NCBI GenBank assembly: GCA_963575745.1
Contig: CAUYUJ010019876.1
Coordinates: 86,001 to 150,000 of the forward strand
Length of the DNA stretch: 64,000 nt
Source of the DNA: Prorocentrum cordatum
Taxonomy: Eukaryota > Sar > Dinophyceae > Prorocentrales > Prorocentraceae
Direction of reading: 5' to 3'
The translations under genes and the position numbers were made by a program. Under the pieces are notes generated by a model. The model was not told where the DNA came from. It did no database searches and worked only from the letters and a program-made list of their open reading frames with translations. This document shows, piece after piece, positions 20,584-31,229 of this stretch (positions are counted from its first letter, which is position 1; each line of letters starts with the position of its first letter).

Positions 20584-20886
20584 ATGCAGACGCCCTCGAC
20601 GACTGAGCCGTCGACGACGGCGGTGCCCTCGACGACGGCGACACCCTCGGCGACGACGGCGACGAAGACGACGGCTGAGGCCATCACCCGCGAAGTGGTT
20701 GCAATTAGAGATCGCCGGCGATATTGCACCGGACGCTCGGCAGTCGTGGCGGCAAGAGGAGGTGCACAAGTGAGGTGCGCTCGATTTGTTTTGCTTGTGT
20801 TTTCTTCCAGCGCACAGGTGACGGCAGCTCGCCGATACATGGCGTGCGGGGCACGCGCAGGCTGGATTTACCACTTCATGTGGTAA
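20584..20886 (+). CDS. possible small two-exon gene (low confidence)
   Basis: A Thr/Ser-Pro repeat region (PSTTAVPSTTATPS) is followed, in a neighbouring frame, by LEIAGDIAPDARQSWRQEEV. A possible 41-bp intron (20770-20810) starts GTGAGG and ends TTTTCTTCCAG. Removing it would continue in frame to AQVTAARRYMACGARAGWIYHF and a stop. The intron is very short and the 5' part lies in a simple repeat, so chance is a real alternative. Confidence 0.2.
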   Translation: MQTPSTTEPSTTAVPSTTATPSATTATKTTAEAITREVVAIRDRRRYCTGRSAVVAARGGAQVRCARFVLLVFSSSAQVTAARRYMACGARAGWIYHFMW

Positions 20887-21480
20887 TGCGGCAAAGGCCC
20901 AGACCGATCACGGTGCCACGAGCGGTGCGAGAGAACCATACGAAGCAGGCGAGAGGGAAGCGGCGGCTGAGAAGAGGAACGCACGCGCGGACGTAGGTTG
21001 ATTAATGTGTGCCCTCCCTCAATGCACGCGGGAAAACGGAGGAGGAGAAGGAGGAGGATAATGAGGAGAAGGAGGAGGATGAGGAGGAGGAGGAGGAGGA
21101 GGAGGCGGACGACGGCGAGGACGGAGGCGACGTCGAGGACGACGGGGTGGCCAGGCGGCCTCGTTCGATTGAGTCTTCGTGCACTTGCCTGTAAGGTTAT
21201 GGAGATGAGCCACGGCAACATCGGTTCTGTGCTGGCCTTGGTCTCGAAGGCTGGCGATGGCGGTGGGATGAGTGGAAGCGGCGAGAGCGGGGGTGGAGGA
21301 GCAAGTGTAGGTTGGAGGGGGGAGGGAGGAGGGAGCAGGAAGAAGGAGAAGGAGGAGTTGGAGGGAGGAGGAGCATTCAGGAGGAGGAGGATGAGAAGGA
21401 GGAGGAGGAGGAGGAGGAGGAGGAGGAGGAGGAGGAGGAGGAGGAGGAGGTGCAGGATAGGGTGAGGAGAGTCTCCTCTC
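20887..21480. repeat. GGA-rich microsatellite blocks
   Basis: GGA/GAG runs lie at about 21035-21105 and 21310-21455 around otherwise unassigned sequence. No gene is recognised. Confidence 0.7.
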
Positions 21481-21487
21481 TGGCTTC

Positions 21488-21735
21488 AGTCCGGGACACC
21501 CGGGACACCCGGGACACCCGGGACACCCGGGACACCCGGAGCACCCGGGACACCCGGAGCACCCGGGACACCCGGGACACCCGGGAAACCCGGGACACCC
21601 GGGACACCTGGAGCTCCCGGAGCACCCGGAACACCCGGGACACCCGGGACACCCGGAACACTTGGGACATCCGGAACGCCCAGAGCACCGGGAGCACCCG
21701 GGACATCAGGAACACCCGGAGCCACAGCACGCGCG
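21488..21735. repeat. 9-bp minisatellite (CACCCGGGA)
   Basis: Over 20 copies of CACCCGGGA with GAC/AGC variants occur. The minus-strand frame reads as collagen-like Gly-Val-Pro repeats, which follow directly from the 9-bp period. The same unit forms a second array at 22862-23125. Confidence 0.9.
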
Positions 21736-21879
21736 GAGCCAGAGCGCGGAGCCACAACACCCGCCGCTTGCTGTTGCCGCGGCGTACACCCACCCACACA
21801 ATGGGGAGGTAGAGGGGAAGCGTTCCGTACACAATGCCAGCCACGGACGACACGGGCTCCCGTTCGAGACTTCTCACGA

Positions 21880-21916
<37 letters not shown>

Positions 21917-22261
21917 CGAGAGCCCTTGGCAGGGAGGCTTCCGAATTTGAGGCCTCGAACTCAGGACTTGCGCTCTCGTTTGAGACTTTCTCGTAATTCT
22001 ACTGGCCTGCGGCCCATCCCGCTTTCGGCTGGCTGTGAGGCATGCCGCCTGTTTGGCGCCTCCGTCGTGCGCTCCTGGAACGCTCCGGGTCACCCAAGGG
22101 CCGCGCCCATATTGTCGATATTGTAGCCGGAGCGATGGTTGTCAATCTGATGCCACTGGGCAGGCGTATTTTCCCGAGGGGTGCGTGGCCGATAGAGGAG
22201 GACAGCGCTCCGGCGCTCCAGCAGGAGGGGTTCCTCCCTCCTTGCTGCGTGCTTGCGTTTG
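21736..22261. other. spacer with (TA)n microsatellite
   Basis: A pure TA run lies at about 21881-21914. The remainder has no recognised feature. Confidence 0.6.
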
Positions 22262-22740
22262 GGCTGGGGAGGGAACTTGAAAAGGTTCACTCTCTAGCTG
22301 CGGGAGAAAGAACTTGAAAAGGTTCACTCTTCCGCTTTGTGGTCGGACTGGAGAGGGAACTTGAAAAGGTTCACTCTTCAGTCGCGGGAAAGGGAGCCTG
22401 CAAAGGTTCACTTTCCCGCTTGCGTCTGAACTGAAGAGGGAACTTGAAAAGGTTCAGTCTCCAGACGTGGGAAAAGGAGCTTGAAAAGGTTCACTTTCCC
22501 CCTTGTATTGGGTCTGGAAGAGGGAACTTGAAAAGGTTCACTCTCCAGGCGTCGGACAAGGAACTTGAAAAGGTTCACTTTCCCCCTTCTACTGGGTATG
22601 GAGAGGGAACTTGAAAAGGGTCACTTTCTAGCAGCGGGAAAGGGAGCCTGCAAAGGTTCACTTTCTCGCTTGCGTTTAAACTGGAGAGGGAACTTGAAAA
22701 GGTTCACTCTCCAGGCGTGGGAAAGAGGGCTTGCCAAGGC
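22262..22740. repeat. minisatellite built on AACTTGAAAAGGTTCACT
   Basis: About eleven copies of a unit of roughly 40 bp (GGGAACTTGAAAAGGTTCAC plus TCTCCAGGCGTGGG or TTTCCCGCTTG variants) alternate in a higher-order pattern of about 84 bp. Confidence 0.9.
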
Positions 22741-22861
22741 CCCGAGGCCTCCGCCGACTCAGCCTACAGGGTGATGGAGGATGAGGTATGAGGTGTTTCA
22801 ACGGCTTGGGCACTTCTGGAGCCTCGGGGGTCCGCCAGAGTTCGCCCTACAATCATGCCCC

Positions 22862-23125
22862 CCAGACACCCGGAGCACCCGGAGCACCCAGAGCATTTGG
22901 AACACCCGGAACACCCGGAGCACCTGGAGCACCCAGAACAAGACACCCGGAACACCTGGAACACCCGGACCCGGAACACCCGGAACACCCAGAACACCCG
23001 GACCCGGAACACCGGGAACACCCGGAACACCCGGACACGGAACGCCTGGAACACCCGGGACACCCGGAACACCCGGAACACCCATGACACCCTGACCCGG
23101 AACACCCAGGACACCCGGGAGCACA
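22862..23125. repeat. 9-bp minisatellite (ACACCCGGA), second array
   Basis: About 25 copies of a unit related to the array at 21488-21735 lie 1.1 kb away. They may be pieces of one older array or a repeated expansion. Confidence 0.9.
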
Positions 23126-23184
23126 CGCGGCCGCAGGGATGATTGGTATGGATAGGGTAGGGACGACGACGAGGGGGGGAGCAT

Positions 23185-23655
<471 letters not shown>

Positions 23656-24687
23656 AGGATAGAGGAAGGAGGAGGGAGGAAGACGAGCCCAGACGTGGCC
23701 GGAGGGCACGCCTCTCCTCTTTGTCCACCGGGCGCCACCGATGGCGTGTCATGGAAGGGCAGGGCGGGGATGCTGTGCGAATGCCATAAGATGCCGTGAG
23801 CGTAAACTCCAAGCCTCCCAAACACGGGGGCGGGAGCAGATGAGGTCGGAGGATCGCCCCGCATCGCTGGTGCATCGGCGATGCGGCTCGATGTGGAGCC
23901 CGATTGTCTTCACGCCGACGTCGCCGATGCATCGCCGACGTCGCCGATGCCTCGGCGATGCGGCGCGATCCTCCAACCCCATCTGCTCGGACACCATTTG
24001 GGAGGCCTCCATATGAACGGCACGAGCCCTCTTCCTCTTGGCTTGTGATGCTCTGTCTGGCCCATGAGACCTTGATGTCAGCACATTGCCCCCCCCCACC
24101 CCCTCCTCCTTGGTGGGGTAAGAAGGCTGTCTGCAGCAGCGGCCCAGTATTCAACGGGTGTTCAAAACAACGTGATTATTCACAGAGGAAAACAGCGCCA
24201 ACGGTATTGCATTGTTGTCACGGCTCGGGGGGTCGTGGCATCAGGCTTACAGTGCTTCTTTGGGAGCGCCGTCCCGCGTTTCCAGGCCGCACCTCGACTA
24301 CGAGGCGGCAAACGCATCGTGCCGCACGTTCCTGCACAGGCCAAGGTTTGCCGTGTTTGCGCGCCTCTTGCAGGTTGGCCCTCGCGTGACTGGGCTTGCT
24401 TGGCGCATCTTGACGGCATATCGTCACCCGAGGTTCGTGCTCGATGCGAGGGAAAAAATGCCTCCCGGTGTCGACGCCCATCGTATCAGACGCATGTTTG
24501 TGCACGGCCCCACATTCAGTGGGAGGGAGTCTGCAGTGCAGGCGCCAGCGCGGCCCGCGACGGTTCCCCACCGCGAGAAGTCTTCTTTTCCCGCGCTTCT
24601 TCAAGCTGACCTATGGGACGTTTGCCAGGTCGTCGCGCTCGCTCCCGCTCGTAATAAAGAGCGAATGACCGCGAGGGGGGGCTGGCG
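23656..24687. other. unassigned sequence
   Basis: A repeated GATGCATCGCCGACGTCGCC block lies at about 23920-23970. Open frames up to 176 codons (24212-24742, plus) have no recognisable domain and compete with frames on the other strand. Confidence 0.45.
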
Positions 24688-24849
24688 TTCAGTCGGGCCT
24701 GTCCCTCTACAGGGGGAACATTCAGAAATGGTCAAAGAATAGTTGGGGGACGATTTTTTTATGATTTTTGAACCATCTGGGTCGTATTTTTGGACTCTTT
24801 CTCATTTTTCGTCCAGAATCGGCCTGTAGGGGGGACAGGCCCGACCTAA
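24688..24849. mobile_element. 162-bp MITE with 8-bp target duplication
   Basis: Inverted ends: TTCAGTCGGGCCTGTCCC on the left and, reverse-complemented, TTAGGTCGGGCCTGTCCC on the right. The match continues into CTACAGG. The same 8 bases, GGCTGGCG, flank it (24680-24687 and 24850-24857). The size, AT-richer core and 8-bp duplication fit a hAT-class (or other 8-bp-TSD) non-autonomous element. Confidence 0.7.
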
Positions 24850-24857
24850 GGCTGGCG

Positions 24858-27040
24858 AGCAGGCGAGCGGGTGCGGAATGCACTGAGGCACCATGGCGCT
24901 GCTCGGGCGGGGCGAAAGGGGGGGGATAGGGAAAGGGGGGCCTACGAAATCTGCTGCATGCAGCTGGTTCCTGCCCCACCGAAAGGCCCATTCCTCGATA
25001 CATGGCCGCCTCTGGCGCCGGGAGGCGCCGGGAAAATCAGCTACGTGAGCTGATTCTCAACCCCCCCCCCGTGCTATCCACCCCTTTCGCCCGGCCCGAG
25101 CTGCGCGGCAGCAGCGCTAATGCTCAGAGGCCAAGGGCCTCCGCGGAGGGCCCGCTGCCCGAACCGGCCCTGCGCTCCTCGGGGGCCTCCGCGGCACGCT
25201 GCCGCTGCGCCGCTGCCCTTCTCCGCGAGGCTGCTGTCTTCGGGGTCCTCTCTCGCTTCGGGGGTGCTGTCCTGCGGCGGGGCTGCGGCCGTGCGAGCGC
25301 CGTGCCACTCCCGGCTTTTCTCTTGGGGGGGTCGTTTCGACGCGCGCTCGCTTGGGCCTCCTCAACAGGGCGCTCAAGGTTTCGATGATCCCCAGGACCA
25401 GTGTTAGCTTTGAGGAGGACGATCAAAGGAAAGGAAGCGTGCTGCCAAATAGTTTCCAGATGTCCAAAAGATGTTTCAGATATGTTTTAAGTATGTGAAA
25501 GACATGTGTACAACATTTTTAGGACATGTTTTGCACATTTGAAACACATCTTCAATTCAATGATACGACTGTTAGGGTGTCCATTGTCGTGGCATCCGCA
25601 ATGTTCGCCCAATGCGTGTTTACCCCGTTCCGTTCCACTTATGAACACGCAACTTGTGCCAGCCCTCATTGCACCGCCTGCGTCGGCCTTCGGCGGAGAA
25701 GCACGCGTTGGCGGTAGCGCACCGAGCGTTGGTTGACCGCCGCCACTGGCCTGGAATCGGTCGATATTGAATGCTGGGCGCCATCGGAACGCCGCGGTCG
25801 CTTCAAGGTTGAGCGATGCGCGCAGTGTCACGGCACCAAAGTGCCGTACGGGTACCGTTGCCTTTCCCACCCCAGCCAGAACGAACGCTCGGCGACTGCG
25901 CCCCATCCCTGACGGCGTAAGAGAACCGTAAGAGGACCGGTCAACCTGGCCGCCCAGAGCTGCACGGCAAGCTTGTGTCGTGACGAGTGGCGCGCCGGTT
26001 TCTGTCACCGCGTGGAGATATCTCGGCCATGAAAGTCCGCAGCGCTCCGGCAGTAAGTCCGTTCCAGAACCTTCTGGAACGCTTTCAGAGCGTTCCAGAA
26101 CGCTCTGAGAAGGCCGCGGCGCCCGATCCATCCTCCAGAGCCGCCAGATCTCAGAGATTCTCGAATTATCCTCACCCGATTTTATTCTCGTCCTGGCTTC
26201 GCAGTGCGCTTCCAGGCCATCCTTTGTCCTCCCACGGCGCAGTCTCTCTCGACGCGGATCAGTCTGGGGATCTCGGCCTCTCTCCGCGGGGGCCGGCCGT
26301 TCGTCCCGCGCCGGCTTCTTGGCGGCACCGGGGCCGGGGGGCAGTCGGCGACTGCAAAGGGTGCGGTTACGCCAGGGTGCGGTTTGCGATCGGCGCCGTG
26401 GGGGCCTGGAGGGACGACACTGTCCTCGTCGGGCCTCCTCGGGGCGCGGTGGGGAATTCAATCGAGGCACCCGCCCGCCCCCCATGGTGCCGCCCCCCAG
26501 GGTGCCGATTGCAAACCACACCGTTTGCAAACCGCACCTTCTGGAGTCGCCGAGGCAATTTCTGGAGGCCGATCGGGGGCCTCGGGACGGGGGTCACTGC
26601 AAGCGGGGGTCAGCCAGAGCGCCAGATCTCGCGGGCTCCTGCAAAGCCAGGTGCTCTGACCTGAGCCGGTCCTGCAGGAGGCTGCAGGATCCTGCAGGAT
26701 CATGCGTCGCTTGACTTGCCCAGGGTTGCGTTGACCCAGGTCAGTGCGTCCCCCGAGCCGAGAGCGGGTGCCGCGGCTCCTTCTCTGCGACGCCCGCAGC
26801 CCTTACGACCTGAGGTTGCGAACAAAGTATAACCCCGTCGAAAACACGACGAGAGCCTCAGAGACCCCACCTATCTGCGGCATTCCTCGAGCCCGATCGA
26901 TCTCCGAGGCTGTCGGGGTCTGAGAAACGGGGCGAAATGGGCCGCGAGGTAATGGGGGGGTCATAGATCGGGGCGGTCAGACTGGTCACTTTTTTGGTCA
27001 CTTTTTGGTAACTTTTTAGTTGCCGTTTAGTGCTTGGCGC
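24858..27040. other. unassigned sequence
   Basis: The longest open frame is 347 codons on the minus strand (25487-26530), but its composition and lack of motifs argue against a gene. A diminishing run of ATGTTT-like steps lies at 25450-25560. Palindromic TTCnnGAA motifs at 26055-26105 are listed separately. Confidence 0.4.
26055..26105. repeat. cluster of TTCnnGAA palindromes
   Basis: GTTCCAGAAC, CTTCTGGAACG and CGTTCCAGAACG occur within 50 bases, forming overlapping short inverted repeats. The pattern resembles the eukaryotic heat-shock element (alternating GAA/TTC), but there is no assigned gene beside it and the cluster may just be a decayed hairpin. Confidence 0.4.
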
Positions 27041-27044
27041 CTTC

Positions 27045-27640
27045 TCCTCCTCCGCCGCCTTCTTCTTCCTCCCTCCCTCCCTTCCTCCCTCTCCCTCCCT
27101 CCCTCCCTGTTTGCCTCCCTCTCTCCCTCCACCCCTCCCCTCCCTCCTTCTTCCCATCCCTCACCCCTCCTCCCCTCCCTCCCCCTTCCTCCCCCCCTCC
27201 CTCCCCCATCTTTTCTTTTCTCCGCCTACGTATTCTTCCTCCTCGTCCTCTTGAGCATTATTACATCGTCGTCCTATGGGTCCTCCAGCTCCCATCCCTC
27301 TCCCCTCCGCTCTTCCGCTGCAGGCCTGCGGCAAGCTCGGCCTTGAGGACGTAGGTGCGGAGTGCGAGCAGACCAGGGAGGCCCTGAAGGACTCCCGCTG
27401 CGTTTCTGATGCTGCTGCACCCTTCGCTCGCTCCCGGAGGGAGTGCGAGGGAGGGAGGAGGGAGGAGGACGGATGGAGAGGAGGGAGGGAGAGGAGGGCG
27501 AGGAGGGAGGGAGAGAAGGGAGGGAGGGAGGGAGGGAGAGGGGGGAGGAGGGAGGGAGAGGGGGGAGGAGGGCCCTCCCCTCCCTCCTCTCCCTCCCTCC
27601 TCTCCCTCCTCTCCCCCTCCTTCCTGATGATGCTGCTCCC
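27045..27640. repeat. strand-switching CT/GA-rich tract with large inverted repeat
   Basis: A pyrimidine-rich block (27045-27215) is followed, after unique sequence, by a purine-rich block (27430-27575) and then another pyrimidine block (27576-27635). The last two meet at GGAGGGCCCTCC, so about 60 bases on each side can fold back. Confidence 0.75.
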
Positions 27641-28042
27641 TCCCGCTTCCCTCGGGGAAGAGAAACGGCAGGCGCGCACATTCTCGAAGCTCCGCGCGGA
27701 TTTCTGGCGCATGTGCGTACAGTGAGCTCCAGAGGAGCAGGGAGCCCATCTAGAACTGCGTGTTCTTGAATTCGGAGTTTTCTCGAGCCGGATCCGGCTT
27801 CCAAAACATGCAGCTCTCTCATGACGCCCTTGGGTGGCCTCAAATGCGCACGGGCGTACGCTGAGCGCCAAAGGAATTGGGAGCCCGTCCCAGACCAGGC
27901 GCGTTCCACGCTGCAGCGTCTTGGCCGTACCATGTCATTGCGTGGCTCCCTCCTCTGGAGAAGCCCACGCGGATGAGGGCGCCGGGGGTCCAGCGCCGCT
28001 CCCATCAAACCATTCGCGGGCCCCAGGAAATGTCTGTTTCTT
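27641..28042. other. unassigned sequence
   Basis: No gene or repeat is recognised. Confidence 0.4.
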
Positions 28043-28125
28043 CCCGGAGAGGGCGTGGGCCCGGGGTTCTCTTTTAGCTTGTAAGCTGCCCCCCGTGCCA
28101 TGACTGAGGTGGGCCGGCATAGGAC
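28043..28125 (+). mobile_element. CCCGG/GATCATG element, 5'-head fragment (copy C)
   Basis: Only the head is present: CCCGGAGAGGGCGTGGGCCC, then GGTTCTCTTTTAG, then GAGGTGGGCCGGC. The rest of the element is missing, showing that the head can persist alone. Confidence 0.6.
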
Positions 28126-29490
28126 GGGGAGCGTCTTCGAAAGGCCCTGGCTCGAGCGATTTCTGGCGTTTCTCGTGTGTCGGCGGGGTCGCAAGCCCCC
28201 GCACAGCATGCATGCTGTCGATGGCGGGACAGGTTTCGTTTCTTCTTTTTCTTTGCGCCATCGCTAGCCGAAGTTACCCACGCTGGATGGCCGAGCGTTC
28301 GATGACGGCACGATCAGCGTGGAGCTCCATGACATCGACTGACGCCGATGATGGGAGCGAACCAGTGCACAGCGCAAGGAACTATCACCGTGCCTGCCGT
28401 GCCAGTCTCGCCAGGGGGCGAGCGTGGTCGTGGTCCGATCTCTATGAAGGCCAGGGCGTTGTGGCAGGTCGACGCTATGGGGGTATTCAGCTCGGCGACG
28501 CAGCAGTTGCAACAGCCACGGGAAATGCGTTGGTACTCAAGTGTTGGGCGCGTCGGGGCCTCGATCATCTTTTTGTTTTGCTGTAGCCCGGTCATTTTGC
28601 TCGAGGAAGCTCAGGATGATCCCGACGCCGCAGGCCATCGTGTACGCTAAACGCCAGCCAGCGGACCGACGTATCTGCTACCTCGACGCAGCGGAGTTGA
28701 GGACCGTCAGCAAGGTCTGTCCCCGGCTGTGCAACAAAGCAGACATCGCGCTCACCAGATGGCTCGTGTGGGACCCGACAGTAACCAAGTGGCTTGGCTT
28801 CCCGTGTGCCTGCATCTGGTGGTTTGCCGTCGACTACACCAACCAATTCCGTGACCTTCGGACCAAGCAGGTGCAGTGCTCTTCCGTGGCCCGTGACAGC
28901 CGACAGTGACCGCAATGCTTAGACTCGGCCAAGTTTTGTGCTCTCGCCCTGGTGAGGTTTCAGCTGTTGCACAATTTTGGTATGTATTTTTGCCAACGCT
29001 GGCGTGTTTCTTGCCTTTTCCCTGTCCTATGGCCTGCTGGGTTGGTGACTTTGAATTTGGCTCGGCCCGCAGCCCGCAGACAGGTGGTCGATCCGTCTGT
29101 CTGCCGCCCTCGTTTCAGCATCCTGGAGCGTTGCCGACTTTGCGCTGCCAGCAAGGGCGGCTCCAGCATCGGTGTGTTGTGTTTCTCCGCGCCTACCGCG
29201 TTGCGCCGTTTTGAGTTTCTTTGACTGCCACCAGTCTTTTGGCCAGAGGGCCAGGTGCTGATGTGCGAGCCTCCCACCAGGAGGTGGTAGCTTCGTATGT
29301 GACGCCCGCAGGTGCGCATGCGCGCGGGTTGACCACGCGTTTGGCCTTGTGATAGCTCGCGAGACCTCTTGATCTGGGGTTGTGGTTCCCCAAAACGTCT
29401 GCGAGGTACGAGGAGCGAGCTGAAGTTCTGGCTTCATCTGCATCGTACCTTAAACTTCCTTACTGTATGGGGTTCGGGATTGCATGTGGT
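28126..29490. other. unassigned sequence
   Basis: A plus-strand frame at 28541-28909 (its useful part starts MIPTPQAIVYAKRQPADRR) has an ordinary-looking composition, but no family is recognised and there is no splice or repeat support. Confidence 0.4.
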
Positions 29491-29499
29491 TTTTTTCGT

Positions 29500-30440
29500 T
29501 GGCCGATTCCCCAAAACAGCGATGTCGCTCGAGACATCCTCCGAAAATGGAGATGTTGGAGGCGATCGCTTAAAACGTTATCGGTTAAACATGACGTTTT
29601 CGCTCGGGACATCCTCGGACAGCCGGCGTGCGGAAACATGTCAAGGTTTTTGTCGTGCGCGAAAAAATCAGCGTTTCGCCCGAGACATCTTCGACCACGT
29701 GATATGTTGGATAACCTGTTTTACTACCTCTCATACTAAAAATGGCGCTTTCGCTCGGGACATCCCCAGAACATCGGGAGGGGCGCGGCGAACCGAAACA
29801 AGGAGCACGGCAGACAATGATCTTTTCGCTGGGGACATTTTCAACGCATGAGATGTTCGCAACATCGCCTCGACATCGTTCTCGCAGTGCTTCAAGATGA
29901 TAAGTGAGAGCCCCAAGCTGCCGAACGTTACGATTTCGCTGGTGACACCCTCAACAAAAAAAACACATTGAACAACGTCGTTTTGAAACCTGTTGTTATA
30001 ACGTCGTCTTGGGATCGCTCTTGAGAAGGTTTCCAGCCCTTTAAAAATAATCTCGCCAAGGACATCCTCAACGAACCAATGTGTCTAACATCGCACAGCA
30101 ATGAGTTTGGAGGGCATCAAGACGGCCCCCAAAAAACCCCACACGAGCCCCAAAATGACCCCCAGGATCGCCCTTGACACGACCCCAATCTGTGATCTCG
30201 CTGGAGACATCTTCGCAGCATTGATCTGTTCGTAACATCGGTTTTATCAAACATTATCGATCCGCCTGATACATCCCCCAACAATCGGAAGTCGCGAATT
30301 TGATCTATGTTCAAAAATATGTATTTCGCCTGATACATCGTCACAACAATGATATGTCGGAGAGGTGGTTCTATTACTTCGCATGTTAAAAATGGCGCTC
30401 TCGCTGCAGACATCCTTAGAACATCGGGCGGAACACGGCG
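29500..30440 (-). repeat. diverged minus-strand copies of the hairpin core motif
   Basis: TTTCGCTCGGGACATCC-like sequences (the reverse complement of GGATGTCTCGAGCGAAA) recur about 12 times at uneven spacing, for example at 29525, 29600, 29675, 29750, 29825, 30190 and 30325. The sequence between them is not conserved and the family's terminal sequences are not seen. It looks like an older, decayed relative in the opposite orientation. Confidence 0.55.
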
Positions 30441-30474
30441 GACGAACAAAAAAGAGCACGGCAGAGAATAAATA

Positions 30475-31229
30475 TTTCCGCCGTGCTCCTTCGTTTTTGG
30501 GGTCTTTCTGCCGTGCTCCTTAGCGCTTGGGGTATATTATGCCTTGCTCCTGGTCTTCTTCTGCCGTGCTCCTTCGCTTTTCGGGCCTGCTCTGCCGTGT
30601 TCCTTTTTTTCTGCCGTCCTCCTTAGCTTTTCGGGTCCATTCTGCTGTGCTCCTAGTCTTTTTCTGCCGTTCTCCTTCGTTATTGGGGCCTATTCTGCCG
30701 TGCTCCTTCAAATTCGCTCTTGGGGTTTTCTGCCGTGCTCCTGGTCTTTTTCTGCCTTGCTCCTTCGCTTTTGTGGCTTCTTCTGCCGTGCTTCTTAGCT
30801 CTTGGGGTCTATTCTGCCGTGCTGATTTGTGTCTGCCGTGCTCCTTCGCTCATGGGGCCTATTCTCCCGTGCTCCTGTTTTTTTGTCTGCCGTGCTCTTT
30901 CGATCTTGGGGTCTATTCTGCCGTGCCTCTGGTTCTTTTCTGCCGTGCTCCTGAGCTCCTCGGGTCTATTCTGCCGTGCTCCTGGTCTTTTTCTGTCGTG
31001 CTCCTTCGCTCTTGGGGGCTATTCTGCCGTGCTCCTGAGCTCTTCGGGTCTATTCTGCCGTGCTCCTGGTCTTTTTCTGTCGTACTCCTTGGCTCCCCAG
31101 GCCTATTCTGCCGTGCTCCTTTTTTTTTGCCGTGCTCCTTGGCTCTTGGGGTCTATTCTGCCGTGCTCCTGGTCTTTTTTTGCCGTTCTCCTTCGCTCTT
31201 GGGGCCTATTCTGCCGTGCGCCTGTTTTT
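30475..31229. repeat. 54-bp satellite (TTCTGCCGTGCTCC), first block
   Basis: About 14 copies of a composite unit built from TCTGCCGTGCTCCTGGTCTTT and TTCGCTCTTGGGGCCTA occur. The same array continues at 32985-33360 and 34924-35095, interrupted by copies D and E. Confidence 0.85.

Noticed and set aside
25487-26530. 347-codon minus-strand open frame
   Set aside because: It has no domain, no splice-consistent neighbours and GC-driven composition, with competing long frames on the other strand.
28541-28909. 122-codon plus-strand frame with ordinary composition
   Set aside because: No family, repeat or splice support was found. It was left unassigned rather than called a gene.
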